This document shows positions 1-6,498 of a DNA stretch of 7,055 nucleotides, one piece after another (position 1 is the first letter of the stretch; each line of letters opens with the position of its first letter). The notes under the pieces were generated by a model. That model was given only the letters and a program-made list of their open reading frames with translations, searched no databases and was not told the origin of the DNA. The translations under genes were made by a program, and so were the position numbers. The stretch comes from Chitinophagaceae bacterium (GTDB lineage: Bacteria; Bacteroidota; Bacteroidia; Chitinophagales; Chitinophagaceae), in the NCBI GenBank assembly GCA_003136915.1, contig PLEB01000322.1, positions 1 through 7,055 on the forward strand, given 5' to 3'.

Positions 1-2093
1 CCGAGTTTAATATCGGTACCGCGACCGGCCATATTGGTAGCGATGGTTACAGCGCCAGTTAATCCGGCTTCGGCAACCACCTGGGCTTCCCGCGCATGTT
101 GTTTTGCGTTCAGTACATTGTGCGGAATTTTTTTTACCTGCAGCATTTTACTGAGCAGCTCACTCACTTCCACAGAAGTTGTACCGACAAGGGAGGGGCG
201 GCCTTCTGACCGGAGTCTTTCAATATCGTCAATGACGGCCCTGTATTTTTCCCGCTTGGTTTTATAAACCAGGTCCTGCGAATCTTTACGGATCACAGAC
301 ACATTGGTTGGAATGGTTACCACGTCCAGCTTGTAGATGTCCCACAATTCAGAAGCTTCCGTTTCGGCTGTCCCGGTCATCCCCGCCAGCTTATGATACA
401 TCCTGAAATAATTCTGAAGTGTTACCGTGGCGTAGGTCTGGGTTGCAGCTTCGATTTTCACATTCTCCTTCGCTTCAATGGCCTGGTGCAATCCATCGCT
501 GTACCGTCGTCCATCGAGGATACGTCCTGTCTGCTCATCCACGATCTTTACCTGTCCGTCCAATACCACATATTCCACGTCCTTGTCAAATAAGGTATAT
601 GCTTTTAGCAATTGTTGTACGGTATGAATCCGGTCGGCTTTAATGGAATAATCATTCAGCAGTAATTCTTTCTGCTGGAATTTTTCTTCCGCGCTCATTT
701 CACTTTTTTCAATTTCGGCCAGTTTGATTCCAATATCCGGCAATATGAAGAATTCCGGATCTTCCCCTTCCCGGGTAATGGTCTGAATGCCCATATCGGT
801 GAGGTCTACAGAATTATTTTTTTCATCTATATTGAAATAAAGTTCAGCATCCACTTTGGGCATTTCCTTGCTCTGGTCGGCCATGTAATAGTTCTCGGTC
901 TTCTGAAGCTTCACACGAATTCCGGGTTCGCTGAGAAATTTAATCAATGCGCCTGTTTTAGGCAGACCGCGATGCGCGCGCATCAGCGCGAGGCCGCCGT
1001 CTTTGGGATCATCATTGCCTTCCGCGAATTTTTTCTTCGCTTCATTGAGGAAATGGTTGGTTACTTTTTTCTGTGCTTCCACGAGCCGCTCAACACGGCT
1101 TTTCAGAAGATGGTATTGCTGGTCATCCCCTCTGGGAACGGGGCCTGAAATGATCAGGGGCGTACGGGCATCATCAATGAGCACACTATCTACTTCATCT
1201 ACCATGGCATAATGGTGCTTACGCTGTACCATTTCCTCAGGCGTATGAACCATGTTATCACGGAGATAATCGAATCCAAATTCATTATTGGTGCCATAGG
1301 TTATGTCCGCCATATAGGATTTGCGGCGAGCTTCGCTGTTAGGTTCATGCTTGTCGATGCAATCCACCGTAATGCCCAGCCATTCGAAAATAGGGCCGTT
1401 CCATTCGGAATCACGGCGGGCCAGGTAATCATTTACGGTTACCAGATGAACGCCTTCACCGGCAAGCGCATTGAGATAGGCCGGAAGGGTTGAGACCAGG
1501 GTTTTACCTTCGCCCGTGGCCATTTCAGCAATCTTGCCCTGATGCAGAACGGAACCTCCGATCAGCTGCACATCATAATGAATCATGTTCCAGGTTATCG
1601 CCCCTCCGGCGGCCATCCAGGAATTGCTGAAAACCGATTTATCCTCTTCAATAGTAACATAGTCCTTTTCCACGCTGAGATCGCGGTCATGCTCGGTAGC
1701 TGTAGAAAGCAGCCTGGTATTGTTTTTAAAACGGGTAGCTGTTTCTTTTACCACGGCAAATGCCTCAGGAAGCAGGGAATCCAGCACTTCTTCAACCTGA
1801 TCATCACGCTTTTTTTTCAGGTTGTCGATCTCCGTATAGAGAGCGTCTTTCCCACCAATATCATTGAATGGCAGGTTTTCTGCCTGATTGTTCAGGTCGG
1901 TTATGGATTTATCTATGTCGGCGAGATGATCTTTTATCCTTTGCTTGAATTCTATTGTTTTAGCCCTGAGCTCATCATTGGAAAGTAATTCATAGGAAGC
2001 AACGTATTGATTGATCTGCTCCACGACGGGCATGATCGCTTTTATATCCTTTTCTGACTTGTTCCCACCAAATAATTTCGAAATAATACCCAT
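1..2093 (-). CDS. secA: Preprotein translocase ATPase SecA, N-terminal 697 codons (cut by left window edge)
   Basis: SecA is the cytoplasmic motor ATPase that pushes unfolded preproteins through the SecYEG channel. The reading frame is open from ATG at 2093 to the edge. Visible motifs are Walker A (M191-ATGEGKT, Lys197), Walker B (DEVD, 299-302) followed by the SecA hallmark [11 protein letters not shown], the GMTGTAE motif (571-577), GTTSVE in the second nucleotide-binding domain (637-642) and [11 protein letters not shown] (687-697) with the arginine finger region. The helical wing/scaffold domain and C-terminal tail lie outside the window. Compared with E. coli SecA, Walker A sits about 90 residues later and the GRGTD motif about 180 later. 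The difference comes from inserts near residues 55-105 and 122-170 and another near 340-410, as in the long SecA proteins known from Bacteroidota. The start [10 protein letters not shown] matches the usual SecA N-terminus, and no Shine-Dalgarno sequence precedes it. Identity is essentially certain. Confidence 0.98.
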   Translation of the reverse strand, partial: MGIISKLFGGNKSEKDIKAIMPVVEQINQYVASYELLSNDELRAKTIEFKQRIKDHLADIDKSITDLNNQAENLPFNDIGGKDALYTEIDNLKKKRDDQVEEVLDSLLPEAFAVVKETATRFKNNTRLLSTATEHDRDLSVEKDYVTIEEDKSVFSNSWMAAGGAITWNMIHYDVQLIGGSVLHQGKIAEMATGEGKTLVSTLPAYLNALAGEGVHLVTVNDYLARRDSEWNGPIFEWLGITVDCIDKHEPNSEARRKSYMADITYGTNNEFGFDYLRDNMVHTPEEMVQRKHHYAMVDEVDSVLIDDARTPLIISGPVPRGDDQQYHLLKSRVERLVEAQKKVTNHFLNEAKKKFAEGNDDPKDGGLALMRAHRGLPKTGALIKFLSEPGIRVKLQKTENYYMADQSKEMPKVDAELYFNIDEKNNSVDLTDMGIQTITREGEDPEFFILPDIGIKLAEIEKSEMSAEEKFQQKELLLNDYSIKADRIHTVQQLLKAYTLFDKDVEYVVLDGQVKIVDEQTGRILDGRRYSDGLHQAIEAKENVKIEAATQTYATVTLQNYFRMYHKLAGMTGTAETEASELWDIYKLDVVTIPTNVSVIRKDSQDLVYKTKREKYRAVIDDIERLRSEGRPSLVGTTSVEVSELLSKMLQVKKIPHNVLNAKQHAREAQVVAEAGLTGAVTIATNMAGRGTDIKL

Positions 2094-2130
2094 AATTAAC
2101 AGAATTGAGATTTAACTGGATTAAACTTAT

Positions 2131-2163
2131 CAAATATGGTGCTATCCGGTTGCCGGGGTCAAA
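2131..2163 (-). promoter_or_regulatory. Candidate Bacteroidota-type promoter for secA
   Basis: Read on the minus strand, TTTG (2160-2163) is followed after 21 bases by CATATTTG (2131-2138), one mismatch from the TAnnTTTG -7 element. This is the arrangement known for the primary sigma factor of Bacteroidota (TTTG near -33, TAnnTTTG near -7). Transcription would begin near 2125, leaving a leader of about 30 bases before the secA ATG. The leader is AT-rich and has no Shine-Dalgarno sequence. The match is by eye only. Confidence 0.55.
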
Positions 2164-2168
2164 TTGAC
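2158..2168. promoter_or_regulatory. 11-bp dyad GTCAAaTTGAC over the secA -33 element
   Basis: GTCAA-A-TTGAC is a perfect inverted repeat with 5-bp arms, and it overlaps the TTTG of the proposed secA promoter. Single copies of the half-site occur at 2235-2239 (TTGAC) and 2287-2291 (GTCAA), the latter inside the regulator promoter spacer. A protein bound here would be placed to affect secA transcription. Function is inferred from position and symmetry alone. Confidence 0.3.
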
Positions 2169-2245
2169 AGTTTGCAAAGGTACGGAATCGATCGTTGTTG
2201 GAGAGGGGGCCCGCGCCGGGTTGAAGGGTTACAATTGACGGTTTG
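2162..2245 (+). repeat. Pair of 13-bp direct repeats AATTGACRGTTTG
   Basis: AATTGACAGTTTG at 2162-2174 and AATTGACGGTTTG at 2233-2245 differ at one base and start 71 bp apart, both inside the secA/regulator intergenic region. The first copy touches the proposed secA -33 element; the second lies about 25 bp upstream of the proposed regulator -33 element. They could be binding sites for one protein serving both promoters. A chance duplication in a short region cannot be excluded. Confidence 0.4.
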
Positions 2246-2267
2246 GTTTTGGAAATCTGACCATTTT

Positions 2268-2300
2268 TTTGGATACTTCTCACTTTGTCAAATAATTTAG
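2268..2300 (+). promoter_or_regulatory. Candidate Bacteroidota-type promoter for the XRE/S24 regulator
   Basis: TTTG at 2268-2271 is followed after 21 bases by TAATTTAG (2293-2300), one mismatch from TAnnTTTG. The spacing is identical to that of the candidate secA promoter on the other strand. Transcription would start around 2306, giving a leader of about 18 bases before ATG 2324. No Shine-Dalgarno sequence is seen in it. Confidence 0.45.
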
Positions 2301-2319
2301 TATTTTCGCTAAAACTATT
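2291..2319. promoter_or_regulatory. Candidate autoregulatory operator (imperfect dyad) at the regulator promoter
   Basis: AATAATTTAG (2291-2300) pairs with CTAAAACTATT (2309-2319), whose reverse complement is AATAGTTTTAG: identical apart from one substitution and one extra T. The arms are separated by 8 bp. The left arm covers the proposed -7 element and the right arm lies just past the expected transcription start, a typical place for a repressor that controls its own gene. The region is AT-rich, so some symmetry is expected by chance. Binding by the adjacent regulator is an inference. Confidence 0.35.
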
Positions 2320-2323
2320 AGCT

Positions 2324-3076
2324 ATGTCAGTTGCTGCTCAAAACCTGAAATACCTGCGAAAGCTGCGTGGGTGGACGCAGGAAGAATTTGCCAATAAATT
2401 AAAGATCAAGAGATCCCTGCTAGGGGCATATGAAGAAGAACGTGCGGAGCCGAGGCTCGAGGTATTGGAATTGGTCAGTGATATGTTCAAGTTGTCTTTG
2501 GATGAATTACTGAGGAAGCGTCTTTCCGAAGCCAGGGCAACAGGTTATCTGGCTAAACGGCGTGCCCAAAAACTGGCCGGTAGTTCCAACCAGATACAAT
2601 TGGTGCCCGTGAAAGCTGCTGCGGGATATCTGGCAGGTTATGGAGATCCTGAATTTCTGGACGAGCTGAATACTTTTACGCTTCCCATGCTCGCACCTGG
2701 TAATTACCGTGCTTTTGAAATTGTCGGAGATTCCATGCTGCCGGTACCCAGCGGCTCGGTGATTGTGGCGGAAAAACTGGATGATCCCGAAACAGTAAAA
2801 AGCAATTCAACTTATGTCGTGGTTTCCCGAAATGAAGGCATCGTGTACAAACGGGTGATGAAAAATAACAAACTTAAAAACAAACTCACGCTTATAAGCG
2901 ACAATACCGTTTTCCAGCCATATACGGTAAATATGGAAGATGTACTCGAGATCTGGAAAGCCGAAATGGTTCTGAGCAGGGCTAATGTTCAGCAACGTTG
3001 GGATGTAAACCAGCTCGCAAGCCTTGTAAGTAATCTGCAGGACCAGGTGAGCACGCTAAAGAGAAAAATGAACTGA
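2324..3076 (+). CDS. XRE-family transcriptional regulator with LexA/S24-like C-terminal domain
   Basis: This 250-residue, two-domain, probably DNA-binding repressor resembles the helix-turn-helix plus S24 proteins common in Bacteroidota. Residues 6-63 form an XRE/Cro-type helix-turn-helix (LKYLRKLRGWTQEEFANKL, then the RSLLGAYEEERAEP recognition region). Residues about 92-215 match the LexA/CI/UmuD fold, with an Ala-Gly pair at 100-101 in KAAAGYLAGY where LexA has its cleavage site, the nucleophile Ser137 in GDSM and the general base Lys176 in VYKRV. Residues about 227-249 look like a short coiled coil. All parts needed for self-cleavage are present, but cleavage is not shown. ATG 2324 is preferred over an in-frame TTG at 2285, because the TTG would start inside the promoter and add 13 residues ahead of the conserved HTH. 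It diverges from secA and converges on pdeM. Its target and inducing signal cannot be read from the sequence; it differs from classical LexA, whose N-terminus is a winged helix. Confidence 0.9.
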   Translation: MSVAAQNLKYLRKLRGWTQEEFANKLKIKRSLLGAYEEERAEPRLEVLELVSDMFKLSLDELLRKRLSEARATGYLAKRRAQKLAGSSNQIQLVPVKAAAGYLAGYGDPEFLDELNTFTLPMLAPGNYRAFEIVGDSMLPVPSGSVIVAEKLDDPETVKSNSTYVVVSRNEGIVYKRVMKNNKLKNKLTLISDNTVFQPYTVNMEDVLEIWKAEMVLSRANVQQRWDVNQLASLVSNLQDQVSTLKRKMN

Positions 3077-3123
3077 GATGAATTTCCGGGCGTGTTTTAA
3101 TGAATCAGGGAATCAGAAAATGA
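3077..3123. other. Convergent intergenic gap
   Basis: Forty-seven bases separate the stop codons of the regulator (plus) and pdeM (minus). No convincing GC-rich stem followed by a T-run is seen on either strand. Transcripts from the two sides may therefore overlap or end by other means. No small gene is apparent. Confidence 0.6.
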
Positions 3124-3810
3124 TCACTGAAAACGAATTACTGAATTGTCGACAATGGCAAATACCTGCTGTTCTTTTTCGGGTTCAATAAGTGCGACGC
3201 CGGTGAAACGGCTGAATGCGGGCAACACGGCGAATTCCTTTCCAAAATAGAAACAGGGAAAACAAAGGGATTGCTTACCAATACCCTGGATCCGGATCCC
3301 GGGATGGATATGACCGGAAAAAAAATAAGCCGAAGAACTTGCTGTCGATTTCGCAAATGAACCTTTCTTTCCTGCCAGATCTCCGATATCATGCACAAAA
3401 TGAAACCGGTTCACAGAAAGGGTTGAGCGGAAAACCTGGATACCGGCCTGATCATACCATTCCTCTTTCAGAATATCATGGTTGCCTTTAACCAGGAGCA
3501 TCTCCAGGTGCGAAAGGTCATTTCTCCATTTTAGAAAAAGTTCCAGTTCCCGGTTAGCGTGACTGTGAAACATATCACCAACAATGATCAGTTGTTTCGG
3601 CTGAAAGTGCTGGATCTGAACAACCAGTCTTTGCAGATCTTCTTTATAAACCGATTGTGGTATTGCGATTCCCGATTTTCGGAAATGTCCGGTCTTTCCA
3701 AAATGCAGGTCAGAAACGATCAATGCTTTTTCCTCTTCCCAGAAAAGGGTTCTTTCGGAAGTAAGCCAGAATTGCTGGCTTAAGATTTTATGCGGGAAGG
3801 GCGAATGCAT
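3124..3810 (-). CDS. pdeM: Ligase-associated DNA damage response metallophosphoesterase PdeM
   Basis: This is a 228-residue calcineurin-like metallophosphoesterase of the family found with ATP-dependent ligase, exonuclease and Lhr-type helicase in bacterial DNA-repair clusters. Characterised relatives are metal-dependent, typically manganese-dependent, phosphodiesterases. The two-metal site is complete: D34 and H36 in SDLHFGK, D79 in VGDMFHS, N110-H111-D112 in KGNHD, H140 in VHD, and H167/H169 in SGHIHPG. The family features GKTGHFRKSGIAIP (38-51), FPCFYFG (184-190) and LPAFSRFTG (196-204) separate it from general phosphoesterases. It has no signal peptide and should act in the cytoplasm. It starts 18 bp after the stop of the helicase gene with no clear Shine-Dalgarno sequence or promoter between them, so the two are almost certainly one operon. 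Length is normal for the family. Confidence 0.93.
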   Translation of the reverse strand: MHSPFPHKILSQQFWLTSERTLFWEEEKALIVSDLHFGKTGHFRKSGIAIPQSVYKEDLQRLVVQIQHFQPKQLIIVGDMFHSHANRELELFLKWRNDLSHLEMLLVKGNHDILKEEWYDQAGIQVFRSTLSVNRFHFVHDIGDLAGKKGSFAKSTASSSAYFFSGHIHPGIRIQGIGKQSLCFPCFYFGKEFAVLPAFSRFTGVALIEPEKEQQVFAIVDNSVIRFQ

Positions 3811-3828
3811 GAAGGCGACAAAGATATT

Positions 3829-6459
3829 TTATTTTACCCGTTTTCTTTCCAAATCTCTGCTGAGTTGTTCCTGCATTTTTTTTACCCGGTCTTCCAGTTT
3901 TTCAGAAGAAAGATCTTCCCGCATACTGTCCACTTTCAGCGGAAAACAAAATGGAGTGAGTCTCTTCGGAAATGTGATAAGCACTTTGCTCCGGCTGATC
4001 CTGTCCAGCATATTTCTCAATCTCGCTTCTTCCATCTGCTGTTCCATCACTTCATGATATGCCTGACGGAGCAACAGGTTGTGCGGATCATATTCACTGA
4101 ATACATTGAAAAGCAATCCGGCCGAAGATTGCAAATGCCTTGTTTTTTTATATTCGCCGGGATAACCCTGAAAAATCAATCCCCCGATTACTGCTATATC
4201 CCGGAATTTACGCCGCGCCATCTCCGCGCTGTTTACACTTCGCTGGATATCTGCGCTGAGCCCCTCCGGTGAAAAAAGTTCATAAACATTGGTATCGTCC
4301 AGGGGAATCGGCTGGTCACTTAATAATTCAAAGCCATAGTCGTTCATGGCAAAAGAAAAACTGATCGGCACAATCCGGCTGATCCTGTACGCAAGCAGGG
4401 CTGCCATGGCCTCATGGACCAATCTCCCTTCAAAGGGGTAAACAAATAAATGAAATCCATCAGGCGTTTCGATCTGCTCGATCAGCAATTCGTTTTCTTT
4501 AGGAATGCTGGAAAGCTTCTGCTGCAATTCAAACAGGGGCTTGAGTGCACGCAATTCGATATCCGGAACCGTCTGACCCTTCAGCACCGCCCAGGCTTCA
4601 TTGAATTTTCTCCGCAACATAAGACCAAGATTTGCAGAAAGGGGCATGCGGCCTCCGTTCCAGCTGGGCACGATTGCTTTTTTGGCACTGGATTTTTTTA
4701 CAATCGCCGTCATTTCGTTAATCATCACAAATTCCAGGTTGCGCCCGGCAAGCGTAAAAACATCTCCGGGATTCAATCTCGAAATAAAATATTCTTCGAT
4801 GACGCCAATATATCCTCCACTCAGGAACTTTACTTTCATCATCGCATCGCTGACGATGGTGCCGATATGTAAACGGTGCCGCATCGCTACCCGCCTTCCG
4901 TTTATTTTATATAAACCATTGGTCACTTCCACTTTTCTGAATTCATCGTACTGCTGCAAGGCCTCCCCGCCTTCCGTGATGAAGTGCAGGATCTGATTCC
5001 ATTCTGCCGCCGTGATATCCTGGAAACAATAAGTGGAAGAAATTTCTTTAAAAAGCGTTTCGGGATAAAATCCTTCTCCTATAGCAAGTGTTCCAAGGTA
5101 TTGGATCAGGACGTCAAAGCAAAGCATCATGGGTTCCCTGCTCTCAATGAAATTCAGTTCCATAGCGGTTTTGAGGGCCGCGGCTTCCACCAGTTCGAGG
5201 GAATGGGTAGGCAGAAAATATATCTTACTCAATTCGCCAGGCTGATGGCCGCTGCGTCCGGCGCGCTGCAAAAAGCGGGCAACACCTTTCGGGGAACCTA
5301 CCTGTATTACCGTTTCCACGGGACGGAAATCCACGCCGAGGTCCAGACTTGCGGTACAAACAACGGCTTTGAGTTTTCCGCTGTGCAGGGCTTCTTCCAC
5401 CCATAAACGCAATTCCCTGTCAATCGACCCATGATGAAGCGCAATTGCGCCTGCCAAATCCGGCGCCACATGCAGGATCTCCTGGTACCAGCGCTCGCTC
5501 ATTCCGCGGGTATTTATAAAAATGAGGGTGGTTTTACTTTTTTCAATAATGGGAATTACCTTATCAACTAGTTTGATGCCCAGGTGCCCGGCCCAGGGAT
5601 ATTTTTCAATTTCATCCGGGATCACGGATTCAATTTCGATCCGTTTGTAAATAGATGCTTTTACGATAACCGGCGGATGATGCATTTTGGAAAGCAGCGG
5701 AAATAATAATACTTCTTTTGCCTGGTTCAGATTTCCGATCGTTGCAGAAATACCCCAGACAGAAAAAGGGAAATCTTTTTTCAGTGTCCTGGATTTGATC
5801 TGCTGCTTATTATTTTCCTTCAGTTCCCGGTCCGGAATGTTTTGGGGTTCTTTTCCGGTATGCAAGCTGGTCTCCGGCAAGGGCTGATGAAAAGTTTCTA
5901 TCAGGTTCGCAATACGGGAAACTGCCAGCTCCACCTGCACACCGCGTTTGGAACCCAGCAACTCATGCCATTCATCAACAGCCAGGATCTTCAGGAACCT
6001 AAAAATATCCGGGTACCTTTTTTGGGCAAGGAGCAAATGCAGACTCTCCGGCGTAATGATCAGCACTTCCGGCATTTGCCTTTTCTGTTTTTCTCTTTCA
6101 CTGATCTCCGTATCGCCGTTGCGGATACCGATTTGCCATTTCATGCCCAGTTCAGCGATAACCTCCGTCATAGCGCGACCAATATCTTTCGCAAGTGCGC
6201 GCAAAGGTGTAATCCACAGCAGGCGGAGACGGTTCCCCGATCTGCTGCTGTAATCTTCCGGATATTCGTTTATGAATTCAATCACCGATCCAAGAAAAAC
6301 GGCAAATGTTTTTCCGCAGCCGGTAGGCGCGTTCACCAAACCAGAATGTCCCCGCGAAATATGTTGCCAGGTTTCCTCCTGGAAGGCAAAGGGAGTCAAA
6401 CCCCTGGATTCAAACCATGCACGAATCACCTGATATCCTTTACTTTCCTGTAATTGCAT
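3829..6459 (-). CDS. Ligase-associated DNA damage response DEXH-box helicase (Lhr-Core type)
   Basis: This is an 876-residue superfamily 2 helicase of the Lhr-Core type; relatives are ATP-dependent 3'-5' translocases acting in DNA repair. The first RecA domain has a Q-motif-like FAFQEETW (24-31), Walker A APTGCGKT (44-51, Lys50), TPLRALAKD (84-92), TPES (136-139), the DEWH box (162-165) and SAT (238-240). The second has TLIFINTRGMSERWY (311-325), HHGS (342-345), TASLDLGVDF (369-378) and QRAGRSGH (398-405). The Lhr winged-helix and beta-barrel region follows, including WNGGRMPLSANL (600-611), and the C-terminus carries the family-typical LTPFCFPLKVDSMREDLSSEKLEDR run. About 40 hydrophilic residues (190-229) are inserted between motifs II and III, which may explain a length somewhat above the family norm. 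ATG 6459 fits the family N-terminus; a weak GGAAAG (complement of 6469-6474) lies 9 bases upstream. pdeM follows 18 bp downstream and a cytochrome gene ends 39 bp upstream. The usual ligase and exonuclease partners are absent here. Confidence 0.94.
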   Translation of the reverse strand: MQLQESKGYQVIRAWFESRGLTPFAFQEETWQHISRGHSGLVNAPTGCGKTFAVFLGSVIEFINEYPEDYSSRSGNRLRLLWITPLRALAKDIGRAMTEVIAELGMKWQIGIRNGDTEISEREKQKRQMPEVLIITPESLHLLLAQKRYPDIFRFLKILAVDEWHELLGSKRGVQVELAVSRIANLIETFHQPLPETSLHTGKEPQNIPDRELKENNKQQIKSRTLKKDFPFSVWGISATIGNLNQAKEVLLFPLLSKMHHPPVIVKASIYKRIEIESVIPDEIEKYPWAGHLGIKLVDKVIPIIEKSKTTLIFINTRGMSERWYQEILHVAPDLAGAIALHHGSIDRELRLWVEEALHSGKLKAVVCTASLDLGVDFRPVETVIQVGSPKGVARFLQRAGRSGHQPGELSKIYFLPTHSLELVEAAALKTAMELNFIESREPMMLCFDVLIQYLGTLAIGEGFYPETLFKEISSTYCFQDITAAEWNQILHFITEGGEALQQYDEFRKVEVTNGLYKINGRRVAMRHRLHIGTIVSDAMMKVKFLSGGYIGVIEEYFISRLNPGDVFTLAGRNLEFVMINEMTAIVKKSSAKKAIVPSWNGGRMPLSANLGLMLRRKFNEAWAVLKGQTVPDIELRALKPLFELQQKLSSIPKENELLIEQIETPDGFHLFVYPFEGRLVHEAMAALLAYRISRIVPISFSFAMNDYGFELLSDQPIPLDDTNVYELFSPEGLSADIQRSVNSAEMARRKFRDIAVIGGLIFQGYPGEYKKTRHLQSSAGLLFNVFSEYDPHNLLLRQAYHEVMEQQMEEARLRNMLDRISRSKVLITFPKRLTPFCFPLKVDSMREDLSSEKLEDRVKKMQEQLSRDLERKRVK
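5773..5892 (-). other. Hydrophilic insert between helicase motifs II and III
   Basis: These codons correspond to helicase residues 190-229, between the conserved GVQVELAVSRIANL stretch and FSVWGISAT. The segment is rich in Lys, Glu, Gln, Asn and Pro and has no recognisable motif. In relatives as I know them, the two conserved stretches are joined by only a few residues. The frame is uninterrupted, so this looks like a surface loop expansion and not a sequencing error. Confidence 0.55.
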
Positions 6460-6498
6460 GAAATGAATCTTTCCGGATGATTTTTGTAGGTAGAATCT

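Noticed and set aside
1542..1988. 148-residue plus-strand open frame, with others antisense to secA
   Set aside because: It is antisense to secA, whose frame is uninterrupted and carries all motifs; no independent support.
2164..2192. Sigma-70-like TTGACA promoter on the plus strand
   Set aside because: No acceptable TATAAT-like element follows at 16-18 bp, and this consensus is not the one used in Bacteroidota.
2201..2222. GC-rich patch as an intrinsic terminator or structured RNA
   Set aside because: Only a 4-bp CCCG/CGGG stem can be drawn, with no T-run, and it lies upstream of both flanking genes where no transcript should end.
1990..2283. 97-residue minus-strand open frame overlapping the secA start
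   Set aside because: It lies in a different frame over the certain secA N-terminus and the promoter region, and its translation resembles no family.
2285..2323. TTG at 2285 as start of the XRE/S24 regulator
   Set aside because: It would place the start inside the proposed promoter and add 13 residues with no family counterpart; ATG 2324 fits the HTH start.
3077..3123. Bidirectional terminator between the convergent genes
   Set aside because: No stem of useful length with a following T-run is seen on either strand.
5842..6453. 203-residue plus-strand open frame
   Set aside because: It is antisense to the conserved RecA domain 1 of the helicase, with no recognisable domain; it is a shadow of that gene.
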